A stretch of DNA of 64,000 nt from Pseudomonas sp. GD04091 (GTDB taxonomy: Bacteria > Pseudomonadota > Gammaproteobacteria > Pseudomonadales > Pseudomonadaceae): the NCBI RefSeq assembly GCF_029836165.1, contig NZ_JAOEBG010000001.1, forward strand, positions 62,001 through 126,000, in the 5' to 3' direction. Numbering within the stretch: the stretch's first letter is position 1; every line of letters begins with the position of its first letter. Both the position numbers and the translations under genes were made by a program. Below are positions 44,928 to 53,420 of the stretch, piece after piece. The notes under the pieces are model-generated. The model did no database searches. It was not told the origin of the DNA and saw nothing but the letters and a program-made list of their open reading frames with translations.

Positions 44928-45101
44928 TTTTTTCTCCCCTCCCGAGCGACCCTGTTCGCTTAGCCCGTCAGTCGCAAAGACAGGCTCCATAAAGACACTC
45001 ACGTCATTAAGCTGACCAACCAGGCAGGTTTCTTGCAAGCTATCCTCAAGCGACAAATGGGAAGAAATGCGGAAAAACAGGCTTACAAAAGATTTCAGAA
45101 G

Positions 45102-45111
45102 TTGTATACAA
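45102..45111. promoter_or_regulatory. TTGTATACAA operator upstream of puuE
   Basis: A perfect palindrome, 77 bases before the puuE start. Confidence 0.7.
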
Positions 45112-45187
45112 TCAGCCCATCCGGTGGTGCGACATCCCGACGCGGCCTCGCCCCCTCCCGCACAAACGTACAAGAAGGAAGACTGCA

Positions 45188-46114
45188 GTGAGCGCTGACT
45201 ACCCTCGCGACCTGATCGGTTACGGCAACAACCCACCTCATCCGCAATGGCCGGGGAATGCCCGCATTGCACTGTCCTTCGTGCTCAACTACGAGGAAGG
45301 TGGCGAGCGCAACGTCCTGCACGGCGACAAAGAGTCCGAAGCGTTCCTGTCTGAAATGGTCGCCGCCCAGCCGTTGCAGGGCGTGCGCAACATGAGCATG
45401 GAATCGCTCTACGAGTACGGCAGTCGCGCCGGCGTATGGCGCCTGCTCAAGCTGTTCAAGGACAGCGGTGTGCCGCTGACCATCTTCGCCGTGGCCATGG
45501 CCGCCCAGCGCCACCCCGACGTGATCCGCGCCATGGCCCAAGCCGGCCACGAGATCTGCAGCCACGGCTACCGCTGGATCGACTACCAGTACATGGATGA
45601 AGCACAAGAGCGCGAGCACATGCTCGAGGCCATCCGCATCCTCACCGAAATCACCGGCGAGCGCCCGCTGGGCTGGTACACCGGCCGCACCGGCCCGAAC
45701 ACCCGTCGCCTGGTGATGGAGGAAGGCGGCTTCCTCTACGACAGCGACACCTATGACGACGACCTGCCCTACTGGGAGCCGAACAACCCGACCGACAAGC
45801 CGCACCTGGTGATCCCCTACACCCTGGACACCAACGACATGCGCTTCACCCAGGTCCAGGGCTTCAACTGTGGCGAGCAGTTCTTCCAGTACCTGAAAGA
45901 CGCCTTCGACGTGCTGTACGCCGAAGGCGCCGAGTCGCCCAAGATGCTTTCGATCGGCCTGCACTGCCGCCTGGTCGGCCGTCCGGCGCGCCTGGCCGCG
46001 CTCAAGCGCTTCGTCGACTACGCCAAGAGCCACGACCAGGTCTGGTTCGCCCGTCGCGTGGACATCGCCCGCCACTGGCACGCCACCCACCCGTACAAGA
46101 AAGAGACCGCCTGA
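45188..46114 (+). CDS. puuE: Allantoinase PuuE (polysaccharide-deacetylase-like)
   Basis: A 308-residue cofactor-independent allantoinase that hydrolyses allantoin to allantoate. It has the NodB/deacetylase barrel without the usual metal triad: SFVLNYEEGGERN, then EICSHGYRW and GWYTGRTGPNTR, and IGLHCRLVGRPARL near the end, all typical of PuuE. The start GTG 45188 has AGAAGGAAG upstream. It overlaps uraD by one base (TGATG), so the two are translated in step. Confidence 0.95.
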   Translation: MSADYPRDLIGYGNNPPHPQWPGNARIALSFVLNYEEGGERNVLHGDKESEAFLSEMVAAQPLQGVRNMSMESLYEYGSRAGVWRLLKLFKDSGVPLTIFAVAMAAQRHPDVIRAMAQAGHEICSHGYRWIDYQYMDEAQEREHMLEAIRILTEITGERPLGWYTGRTGPNTRRLVMEEGGFLYDSDTYDDDLPYWEPNNPTDKPHLVIPYTLDTNDMRFTQVQGFNCGEQFFQYLKDAFDVLYAEGAESPKMLSIGLHCRLVGRPARLAALKRFVDYAKSHDQVWFARRVDIARHWHATHPYKKETA

Positions 46115-46629
46115 TGACCGCCTTCAAGACCCTCAAGCCCTCCACCCTCGAGCGCGCCGCTTTCGTCGCCGCCTTCGCCGACATCTACGAGCACTCGCCG
46201 TGGGTCGCCGAGAAGGCCTATGACCTGGGGCAGCTGGCCGAGCTGGACGAGATCGAGGCGCTGCACCAGCGCATGAGCGACATCCTCCTCAGTGCCAGCC
46301 ACGCCGAGCAGTTGGCACTGATCAACGCTCACCCGGACCTGGCCGGCAAGGCCGCCGTCCAGGGCGAGCTGACCGAATCGAGCACCAACGAACAGGCCGG
46401 CGCCGGCATCCACCAGTGCACCGCCGAAGAGTTCGCCCGGTTCACCGAACTGAACGACGCCTACAAGGCCAAGTTCCAGTTCCCGTTCATCATGGCGGTC
46501 AAGGGCAGCAACCGACACCAGATCCTTGCCTCCTTCGAAAAGCGCATCCACAACGACCGGGATGCCGAGTTCAAGGAAGCCCTGGCGCAGATCAACCTGA
46601 TCGCCCTGTTCCGCCTGCTGCAGCTTTGA
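46114..46629 (+). CDS. uraD: OHCU decarboxylase
   Basis: A 171-residue helical enzyme that decarboxylates OHCU to S-allantoin. Family signatures visible are 'ALINAHPDLAGKAA' with the catalytic His, 'SSTNEQAGAG', and 'FQFPFIMAVKG' followed by 'FEKRIHND'. The full family length supports the start. The next gene allA is 105 bases on, a gap holding a GC-rich hairpin. Confidence 0.95.
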   Translation: MTAFKTLKPSTLERAAFVAAFADIYEHSPWVAEKAYDLGQLAELDEIEALHQRMSDILLSASHAEQLALINAHPDLAGKAAVQGELTESSTNEQAGAGIHQCTAEEFARFTELNDAYKAKFQFPFIMAVKGSNRHQILASFEKRIHNDRDAEFKEALAQINLIALFRLLQL

Positions 46630-46733
46630 GGGCTGCGTGCCCGCCTCGCCCGAGTGCGTGACGCGTCCGCACCCAGGGCCCGGCAGGCCGGTCCACCAGA
46701 ATCCAGAACAACGAACATAGAAGAGATAACCGC

Positions 46734-47237
46734 ATGCGCACCCTGATGATCGAGCCCCTGACCAAAGAAGCCTTCGCCCCCTTCGGTGACGTGATCGAAA
46801 CCGACGGCAGCGACCACTTCATGATCAACAACGGCTCGACCATGCGCTTCCACAAGCTCGCCACGGTCGAGACCGCCGAGCCCGAAGACAAGGCGATCAT
46901 CAGCATCTTCCGCGCCGACGCGCTGGACATGCCGCTGACCGTGCGCATGCTGGAACGCCATCCGCTGGGCAGCCAGGCTTTCATCCCGCTGCTCGGCAAC
47001 CCCTTTCTGATCGTGGTCGCGCCCGTTGGCGATGCACCTGTATCAGGCTTGGTCCGTGCCTTCCGCAGTAATGGCAGGCAGGGCGTCAATTACCATCGCG
47101 GCGTCTGGCACCACCCGGTGCTGACGATCGAAAAGCGGGATGACTTCCTGGTGGTTGATCGCAGTGGTTCCGGCAACAACTGCGATGAGCATTACTTCCC
47201 CGAGGAACAGATGTTGATCCTCAATCCCCACCAATAA
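46734..47237 (+). CDS. allA: Ureidoglycolate lyase
   Basis: A 167-residue cupin-like lyase splitting ureidoglycolate to glyoxylate and urea. Conserved pieces are 'PLTKEAFAPFGDVIE', 'MLERHPLGSQAFIPL', and 'GVNYHRGVWHHPVL' with the metal His residues. GAAGAGATA serves as ribosome site. An allantoicase, which often lies just before allA in other pseudomonads, is missing here. Glyoxylate from this step enters the gcl pathway at 54.8 kb. Confidence 0.94.
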   Translation: MRTLMIEPLTKEAFAPFGDVIETDGSDHFMINNGSTMRFHKLATVETAEPEDKAIISIFRADALDMPLTVRMLERHPLGSQAFIPLLGNPFLIVVAPVGDAPVSGLVRAFRSNGRQGVNYHRGVWHHPVLTIEKRDDFLVVDRSGSGNNCDEHYFPEEQMLILNPHQ

Positions 47238-47282
47238 GAAAGGGTCGGTCATCGAAAAGGTGACTGGCGAGAGGTACATACT

Positions 47283-48602
47283 GTGGAAGCACACCTTCAC
47301 GAATGGCTGAACCTGAGCATTCGCTGGGTTCACATGATCACCGGCGTGGCCTGGATCGGTGCATCGTTCTACTTTGTCTGGCTGGAGAACCACCTGAACC
47401 GAAGCAACCCGCGCGATGGGTTGTCGGGTGACCTCTGGGCCATTCACGGCGGTGGTATCTACCACCTGGAGAAATACAAGCTCGCACCGCCGAAAATGCC
47501 CGAGAACCTGCACTGGTTCAAATGGGAAGCCTACTTCACCTGGATGTCCGGGATCGCCTTGCTGTGCGTGGTGTTCTACTGGAACCCAAGCCTTTACCTG
47601 CTGGCGCCCGGCAGCACCCTGAGCGGTGCCGAAGGCGTGGCCATCGGTATCGGTTCGCTGGTTGCCGGCTGGTTCATCTACGACTTCCTGTGCGACTCGC
47701 CCCTGGGCAAGCAACCGGCCCTGCTGGGCGGCGTGCTGTTCGTGCTGATCATCGCCGCCTGCTGGGGCTTCAGCCTGGTGTTCAGCGGCCGTGGCGCCTA
47801 CCTGCACACCGGCGCGATCATCGGCACCATCATGGTCGGCAACGTGTTCCGCATCATCATGCCGGCCCAGCGCCAGCTCGTGGCGGCGATCGAGAACAAC
47901 CAGACCCCCGACCCGGTACTGCCGGCCAAGGGCCTGCTGCGTTCGCGCCACAACAACTACTTCACCCTGCCGGTGCTGTTCATCATGATCAGCAACCACT
48001 TCCCGAGCACCTACGGCAGCCAGTACAACTGGCTGATCCTGGCCGGGATCGCGGTGGCCGCGGTACTGATCCGTCACTACTTCAACACCCGCCACGACAG
48101 CAACAAGTACGCCTGGACCCTGCCCGTCGGCGCCCTGGCGATGATCTGCCTGGCCTACGTGACCGGCCCCAAGCCGCTGCCGACCGCCCCTGAGCAGGCC
48201 GCCGCGAAGGTCGAGTACCAGCCGCTGCCAGCCACCGCCGTAGGCGGCAAGACCGCCGCCGAGCTGCGTGCCGAAGAGGCCACCAAGGCTGCCGAAGCCC
48301 CCGCCGCAGTGCCGGCCGAGGCTACCGCCAAGGCGGCCACCGATGGTTTCGACAAGATCCACAACGTCATCCAGGAGCGCTGCACCGTGTGCCACTCGGC
48401 CAAGCCGACCAGCCCGCTGTTCAGCGCCGCACCTGGCGGCGTGATGTTCGACACCCCGCAGCAGATCCAGGCCCAGGCCGCGCGCATCCAGGCGCAGGCC
48501 GTCGCCAGCCAGATCATGCCGCTGGGCAACATCACCCAGATGACCGTTGAAGAGCGCAAGCTGGTCGGTGACTGGATCGCCAACGGCGCGCGCGTCAACT
48601 GA
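47283..48602 (+). CDS. puuD: Membrane cytochrome c urate oxidase PuuD
   Basis: A 439-residue protein. The N-terminal 300 residues form a membrane domain (about eight helices) of the PuuD/DUF989 family, with conserved 'LSIRWVHMITGVAWIGASFY', 'GDLWAIHGGGIYH' and 'LRSRHNNYFTLPVLF'. An Ala/Glu-rich linker leads to a C-terminal cytochrome c with C-T-V-C-H (about residue 365) and a Met ligand. The family oxidises urate to 5-hydroxyisourate and passes electrons to the respiratory chain instead of O2. The start is GTG 47283. Confidence 0.94.
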   Translation: MEAHLHEWLNLSIRWVHMITGVAWIGASFYFVWLENHLNRSNPRDGLSGDLWAIHGGGIYHLEKYKLAPPKMPENLHWFKWEAYFTWMSGIALLCVVFYWNPSLYLLAPGSTLSGAEGVAIGIGSLVAGWFIYDFLCDSPLGKQPALLGGVLFVLIIAACWGFSLVFSGRGAYLHTGAIIGTIMVGNVFRIIMPAQRQLVAAIENNQTPDPVLPAKGLLRSRHNNYFTLPVLFIMISNHFPSTYGSQYNWLILAGIAVAAVLIRHYFNTRHDSNKYAWTLPVGALAMICLAYVTGPKPLPTAPEQAAAKVEYQPLPATAVGGKTAAELRAEEATKAAEAPAAVPAEATAKAATDGFDKIHNVIQERCTVCHSAKPTSPLFSAAPGGVMFDTPQQIQAQAARIQAQAVASQIMPLGNITQMTVEERKLVGDWIANGARVN

Positions 48603-48617
48603 TAAACCGCCCTTCGT

Positions 48618-48660
48618 GGTAGCGGGCTTGTCCCGCGATGAGGCCGGCACTGCCGGCCTC
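48618..48660. repeat. REP half-site with GC hairpin after puuD
   Basis: GCGGGCTTGTCCCGCGATG followed by GAGGCCGGCACTGCCGGCCTC, an 8-base stem. It probably ends the puuD transcript. Confidence 0.6.
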
Positions 48661-48701
48661 GATTACAAGCTCCAAGCAACAAGCAAGCATCGAGCGTACG
48701 T

Positions 48702-48749
48702 CTTCACGTGGGACCCCCAGCCTCCTTCACCGGAGCCTGCCACGTGAAG
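48702..48749 (+). ncRNA. Candidate xanthine-I (NMT1-type) riboswitch upstream of permease
   Basis: CTTCACGTGG (48702-48711) and CCACGTGAAG (48740-48749) form a perfect 10-bp outer stem. Inside are the left loop GACCCCCAGC, an inner CTCC/GGAG stem, and the right loop CCTG. The two-stem plan with a conserved internal loop fits the xanthine/urate-sensing NMT1 RNA as I remember it, and the downstream gene is a urate/xanthine permease. Assignment is by recollection of the motif, with no alignment. Confidence 0.6.
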
Positions 48750-48794
48750 TCGCCCGCTTGGATCCGAGAATAAAAACAAAACTCGAGGTGCTGC

Positions 48795-50150
48795 ATGTCC
48801 GAGTCACCCAAGGCGTACATTCCTGTTGCGCCGCCACGACAGCCCCTGCCCTTGTTCCAGCTGATCCTGGTGGGTCTGCAACACGTTCTGCTGATGTACG
48901 GCGGCGCCATCGCCGTGCCGCTGATCATCGGCCAGGCGGCGGGCCTGTCCCGCGAAGAAGTCGCCTTCCTGATCAACGCCGACCTGCTGGTCGCCGGCGT
49001 TGCCACCATCGTCCAATCCTTCGGTATCGGCCCTGTGGGCATCCGCATGCCCGTCATGATGGGTGCCAGCTTCGCCGCGGTCGGCAGCATGGTAGCCATG
49101 GCCGGCATGCCCGGCGTCGGCCTGCAGGGGATCTTCGGCGCGACCATCGCCGCCGGGTTCTTCGGCATGCTGATCGCGCCGTTCATGTCCAAGGTCGTGC
49201 GCTTCTTCCCACCGCTGGTGACCGGCACGGTCATCACCTCCATCGGCCTGTCGCTGTTCCCGGTGGCGGTCAACTGGGCCGGTGGTGGTCATGAAGCCGA
49301 AGCCTTCGGCGCACCGATCTACCTGATGGTCGCTGGCCTGGTGCTGGCGGTGATCCTGCTGATCAACCGCTTCATGCGTGGCTTCTGGGTCAACGTGTCG
49401 GTGCTGGTGGGCATGGGCCTGGGCTACATCCTCGCCGGCTCCATCGGCATGGTCGACCTCTCGGGCCTGAACGATGCTCCCTGGCTGCAGGTGGTCACCC
49501 CTCTGCACTTCGGCATGCCGACCTTCAGCCTGGCGCCGATCCTGTCGATGTGCCTGGTGGTGGTGATCATCTTCGTCGAGTCCACCGGCATGTTCCTGGC
49601 CCTGGGCAAGGTGACTGATCGCGAGGTAACGCCAGGGATGCTGCGTCGCGGCCTGCTGTGCGACGCGGGCGCATCGTTCATCGCCGGCTTCTTCAACACC
49701 TTCACCCACTCCTCCTTCGCCCAGAACATCGGCCTGGTGCAGATGACCGGGGTACGCTGCCGCTACGTCACGGTGATGGCTGGCGCCCTGCTGATCCTGC
49801 TCAGCCTGCTGCCCAAGGCGGCCTTCCTGATCGCCTCGATCCCGCCCGCGGTACTGGGCGGCGCGTCCATCGCCATGTTCGGCATGGTCACCGCCACCGG
49901 GATCAAGATCCTCCAGGAGGCGGACATCGCCGACCGGCGCAACCAGCTGCTGGTCGCGGTCAGCGTCGGTTTCGGCCTGATCCCGGTGGTGCGCCCGGAG
50001 TTCTTCGCACAGATGCCGCAGTGGATGGAACCGATCACCCACAGTGGCATCGCCATGGCCACCCTCAGCGCCCTGGTGCTGAACCTGCTGTTCAACATCC
50101 TCGGTGGCGCCGACCGCGCCGCGCACAACGACGCCTGCCACCAGCATTGA
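48795..50150 (+). CDS. Urate/xanthine permease, NCS2 family
   Basis: A 451-residue permease with about 14 helices, in the UacT/XanP/PbuX branch of NAT/NCS2: 'GLQHVLLMYGGAIAVPLI', the middle GRMPVMMGASFA-like segment (GIRMPVMMGASFAAVG), 'GFFNTFTHSSFAQNIGLVQMTGV' and 'ASIPPAVLGGASIAMFG'. The TM10 signature has the ESTGMFLALG Glu. It imports urate or xanthine with protons. It has its own leader containing the riboswitch-like RNA. Whether it prefers urate or xanthine cannot be settled by eye. Confidence 0.92.
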   Translation: MSESPKAYIPVAPPRQPLPLFQLILVGLQHVLLMYGGAIAVPLIIGQAAGLSREEVAFLINADLLVAGVATIVQSFGIGPVGIRMPVMMGASFAAVGSMVAMAGMPGVGLQGIFGATIAAGFFGMLIAPFMSKVVRFFPPLVTGTVITSIGLSLFPVAVNWAGGGHEAEAFGAPIYLMVAGLVLAVILLINRFMRGFWVNVSVLVGMGLGYILAGSIGMVDLSGLNDAPWLQVVTPLHFGMPTFSLAPILSMCLVVVIIFVESTGMFLALGKVTDREVTPGMLRRGLLCDAGASFIAGFFNTFTHSSFAQNIGLVQMTGVRCRYVTVMAGALLILLSLLPKAAFLIASIPPAVLGGASIAMFGMVTATGIKILQEADIADRRNQLLVAVSVGFGLIPVVRPEFFAQMPQWMEPITHSGIAMATLSALVLNLLFNILGGADRAAHNDACHQH

Positions 50151-50158
50151 GTGACAAG

Positions 50159-50179
50159 GGGCGGCAGCACTTGCCGCCC
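50159..50179 (+). terminator. Terminator after the urate/xanthine permease
   Basis: GGGCGGCA / TGCCGCCC with a five-base loop, nine bases after the stop; only TGCT follows. Confidence 0.55.
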
Positions 50180-50290
50180 TGCTCGACCCAAGCAGTAACC
50201 GTTGCACCGTCGGCCCGCCGGAATGGGCCGCCCGGGGCGCCTGCGCGCCGAAAAAGCCCTAACAAAAACAATAAGTCCGGGAATCACGAC

Positions 50291-51076
50291 ATGAAGCGCA
50301 TCACCTCGTCCGTTCTGCTGGGCAGCAGCCTGCTGGCCACCCTCCCCGTCCACGCCGGCGAATGGCTGCAGTGGCACGGCGAAAGCCTGACCTACCTGTA
50401 TGGCAAGGATTTCAAGGTCAACCCCGATATCCAGCAGACGATCACCTTCGAGCACGCCAACAAGTGGAAATACGGCGACACCTTCCTGTTCGTCGACAAG
50501 ATCTTCTACAACGGCAAGGCCGACCCCGGCAAAGGGGTGACCACCTACTACGGTGAGTTCAGTCCACGTCTGTCGTTCGGCAAGATCTTCGATCGCAACC
50601 TGGCCTTCGGGCCGATCAAGGACGTGCTGCTGGCCATGACCTACGAGCGTGGCGAGGGTGATAACGAGGCCTACCTGATCGGCCCTGGCTTCGACCTCAA
50701 TGTTCCCGGCTTCAACTACTTCACCCTGAACTTCTACGTGCGCAACACCGAAGGTAGCCGCCCCGGTGACAACGTCTGGCAGATCACCCCGGCCTGGTCC
50801 TACACGCTTCCCGTAGGCAAATCCGACATTCTGATCGACGGCTACATCGACTGGGTCGTCGACAACGACCAGACTCGCCGCGGTACCTACCACGCCAACC
50901 TGCAGTTCAACCCACAGGTCAAGTACGACCTCGGCAAGGCTCTGAACCTGGGCGCCAAGCAGCTCTACGTCGGCTTCGAATACAGCTACTGGAAGGACAA
51001 GTACGGTATCGACAGCCGCGGCAATGTCGACAGCAATCAGAGCGTCGCCAGTGCGCTGGTGAAGGTTCATTTCTGA
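50291..51076 (+). CDS. Tsx-like outer-membrane nucleoside channel (copy 1)
   Basis: A 261-residue outer-membrane beta-barrel of the OmpK/Tsx family. A signal peptide (MKRITSSVLLGSSLLATLPVHA) is followed by GEWLQWHGESLTYLYG. Twelve amphipathic strands alternate, and the chain ends in LVKVHF with the C-terminal Phe required for barrel insertion. It likely admits nucleosides or nucleobases. Together with the permease just upstream it forms an uptake route for purines. A close relative lies 350 bases downstream. Confidence 0.88.
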   Translation: MKRITSSVLLGSSLLATLPVHAGEWLQWHGESLTYLYGKDFKVNPDIQQTITFEHANKWKYGDTFLFVDKIFYNGKADPGKGVTTYYGEFSPRLSFGKIFDRNLAFGPIKDVLLAMTYERGEGDNEAYLIGPGFDLNVPGFNYFTLNFYVRNTEGSRPGDNVWQITPAWSYTLPVGKSDILIDGYIDWVVDNDQTRRGTYHANLQFNPQVKYDLGKALNLGAKQLYVGFEYSYWKDKYGIDSRGNVDSNQSVASALVKVHF

Positions 51077-51425
51077 TAACCTGACCAAACGCCCAAGTTT
51101 GTAACACCGTGCTTCAGGACGGAGCACTTGAGGCCCAGCGCGCAAGCCAGTAATCTGCGCGCCCCTCGATCAGGGCAGGACGGATCCTGCCCGCGTTTAC
51201 TGACCGCTCAGTCAATGAATTCGGGCGGTTGGCCGACGTGTTGCCAGCCAGAAATACCCATTTCATCTGTTCAGAAAGACGTCGAGCAGGACGGTTGTGC
51301 CCAACGCGGAAAAGTTGGCGCAGCTCTTGCCAAACAGCTGTGGCCAATTGAAAAAAGCTGACTCAAAAGACAAGAACAGCGCCCGAGCGCTGACAACAGA
51401 TCCAATAAAGGGAGCGACACACGCA
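51077..51425. promoter_or_regulatory. Intergenic region between the two Tsx-like genes
   Basis: The 349 bases hold a TGACCGCTCAGTCA palindrome at 51201-51214, similar in layout to the xdhA operators, and a CCAAC/GTTGG inverted repeat near 51300. No REP and no clear promoter. Confidence 0.5.
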
Positions 51426-52208
51426 ATGCGTACCATCAATAGCCTGATCCTCGCCGGGGGCCTGCTGGCCTGTGGCGCCAGCCAAGCCGGCGATCTGCTG
51501 CAATGGCAGAACAACAGCCTCACCTATCTGTGGGGCAAGAACTTCAAGGTCAACCCCGAGACCCAGCAGACCGTGACCTTCGAGCACGCCGATGCGTGGA
51601 AGTACGGCGACAACTTCTTCTTCTTCGACAAGATCTTCTACCAGGGCAAGAAGGACGCCAGCAACGGCCCCAATACCTACTACGGCGAGTTCAGCCCACG
51701 CCTGTCGTTCGGCAAGATCTTCGACCAGAAGCTCGAGTTCGGCCCGGTGAAGGATGTGCTGCTGGCCATGACCTACGAGTTCGGCGAGGGTGACACCGAG
51801 TCTTACCTGATCGGTCCCGGCTTCGACCTGAACATCCCGGGCTTCGACTACTTCCAGCTGAACTTCTACCAGCGCACCACCGACGGCAGCCGTGCGGGCG
51901 ACAACGTCTGGCAGATCACACCGGTCTGGTCGTACACCATCCCGGTGGGTTCCTCCGACATCCTGATCGACGGTTTCATGGACTGGGTGGTCGACAACGA
52001 CGAGAACCGTCGGGGCACCTATCAGGCGAACCTGCACTTCAACCCGCAGGTGAAGTACGACCTGGGCAAGGCGCTGCACCTGGGCGAGAAGCAGCTGTAC
52101 GTGGGTATCGAGTACGACTACTGGAAGAACAAGTACGGCATCAAGGACAGCGATGCCTTCACCACCGATCAGAACACCATGAGCTTCCTGGTCAAGGTGC
52201 ACTTCTGA
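51426..52208 (+). CDS. Tsx-like outer-membrane nucleoside channel (copy 2)
   Basis: A 260-residue paralogue of the previous gene, with signal peptide MRTINSLILAGGLLACGASQ and the same barrel pattern: GDLLQWQNNSLTYLWG, 'YYGEFSPRLSFGKIFD', 'GDNVWQITPVWSY' and terminal LVKVHF. Similarity is high across the whole length, so this is a tandem duplication. The start ATG 51426 begins the signal peptide; the longer in-frame stretch upstream is non-coding. Its separate promoter region suggests different regulation or substrate preference. Confidence 0.88.
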   Translation: MRTINSLILAGGLLACGASQAGDLLQWQNNSLTYLWGKNFKVNPETQQTVTFEHADAWKYGDNFFFFDKIFYQGKKDASNGPNTYYGEFSPRLSFGKIFDQKLEFGPVKDVLLAMTYEFGEGDTESYLIGPGFDLNIPGFDYFQLNFYQRTTDGSRAGDNVWQITPVWSYTIPVGSSDILIDGFMDWVVDNDENRRGTYQANLHFNPQVKYDLGKALHLGEKQLYVGIEYDYWKNKYGIKDSDAFTTDQNTMSFLVKVHF

Positions 52209-52226
52209 TCTGAGGCCAGTGTAAAG

Positions 52227-52345
52227 CCTGTAGGAGCGGCCTTGTGTCGCGAAAGGGCTGCGCAGCAGCCCCGGCGATTTTGCATGATGCCGAGATACTG
52301 GGGCCGCTTCGCGCCCCTTTCGCGGCACAAGACCGCTCCTACAGG
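52227..52345. repeat. REP inverted pair after the second Tsx-like gene
   Basis: Two CCTGTAGGAGCGGCCTTGTG-type arms separated by about 70 bases that include further GC hairpins. Confidence 0.85.
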
Positions 52346-52374
52346 CGAACCAGGGCAAGCCCCGGCCAGGCGCC

Positions 52375-53289
52375 TCAGTTTGCCGGTTTAACCGCCCGCC
52401 ACACCTTGCCCGCGACAGCGACCACCGCCAGCACTACCGCCCCGGCGACAACCCCCGCCACACCATTGAGCAGCGCCCCGGTCAACGCCCCGCCCCGCCC
52501 TTCGCTGAACGCCTCGATGGCGTGATGCAGCGGCGCGATGCCATGCACCAGGATGCCGCCACCGACCAGGAACATGGCCGCGGTACCGATCACCGACAGG
52601 CTTTTCATCATGTACGGCGCAGCATGCAGGATGCCGTTACCCACCGCCCGGGCCAGGCTCGAAGCCTTTTGCGTCATCCACAGCCCCAGGTCGTCGAGCT
52701 TGACGATGCCTGCCACCAGGCCATAGACACCAATGGTCATGACCAGCGCGATGCCCGACAGCACGATGATCTGCTGGTTCAGCGGCGCATCGGCCACCGT
52801 GCCCAGGGTGATGGCGATGATCTCGGCGGAGAGGATGAAGTCGGTGCGCACCGCCCCCTTGATCTTGGTCTTCTCGTAAGCCACAAGGTCGATGTTCGCG
52901 TCGGCCACGGCTTCCTTGCGCGCCTCGTGCTGCGCCTGGTCCTCTGCCTGGCTGTGCAGGAACTTGTGCGCCAGCTTCTCGAAGCCCTCGAAGCACAGGT
53001 AGGCGCCCCCGACCATCAACAGCGGCGTCACCGCCCAGGGAATGAACGCGCTGATCAGCAATGCCGCCGGCACCAGGATCGCCTTGTTCACCAGCGAGCC
53101 CTTGGCCACCGCCCAGACCACCGGGAGTTCGCGTTCGGCGCGCACGCCAGTCACCTGCTGGGCATTGAGCGCCAGGTCATCGCCCAGCACCCCCGCAGTC
53201 TTCTTCGCCGCGACCTTGGTCATCACCGATACATCGTCCAGCACCGTGGCGATGTCATCGATCAGCACCAACAGACTGCTTCCTGCCAT
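52375..53289 (-). CDS. DUF808 integral membrane protein
   Basis: A 304-residue inner-membrane protein of the DUF808 (YedI) family. It begins [19 protein letters not shown], continues with '[18 protein letters not shown]', and has six or more helices, including the 'VGGGILVHG' stretch. Family function is unknown; some members are annotated as inner-membrane proteins without substrate. Convergent with the Tsx pair and divergent from the TetR regulator. Confidence 0.88.
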   Translation of the reverse strand: MAGSSLLVLIDDIATVLDDVSVMTKVAAKKTAGVLGDDLALNAQQVTGVRAERELPVVWAVAKGSLVNKAILVPAALLISAFIPWAVTPLLMVGGAYLCFEGFEKLAHKFLHSQAEDQAQHEARKEAVADANIDLVAYEKTKIKGAVRTDFILSAEIIAITLGTVADAPLNQQIIVLSGIALVMTIGVYGLVAGIVKLDDLGLWMTQKASSLARAVGNGILHAAPYMMKSLSVIGTAAMFLVGGGILVHGIAPLHHAIEAFSEGRGGALTGALLNGVAGVVAGAVVLAVVAVAGKVWRAVKPAN

Positions 53290-53420
53290 GTTCTTTAATC
53301 CAAAGGGTCGAAAAGCACGGATTCTAGCCGAAACCAGCTGCCTTGAGCGCTCATCCAGCCCGGTGCTACCATGCCCGATCCCTCTCAGAGGCGGTCAGAC
53401 CACGAGGAAGATCCCCGACA

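Larger units (their letters stand above)
44810..45187. promoter_or_regulatory. Divergent promoter region of uraH and puuE
   Basis: A 378-base gene-free stretch with two operator-like palindromes at 44918 and 45102, AT-rich flanks, and nothing else I recognise. Confidence 0.6.
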
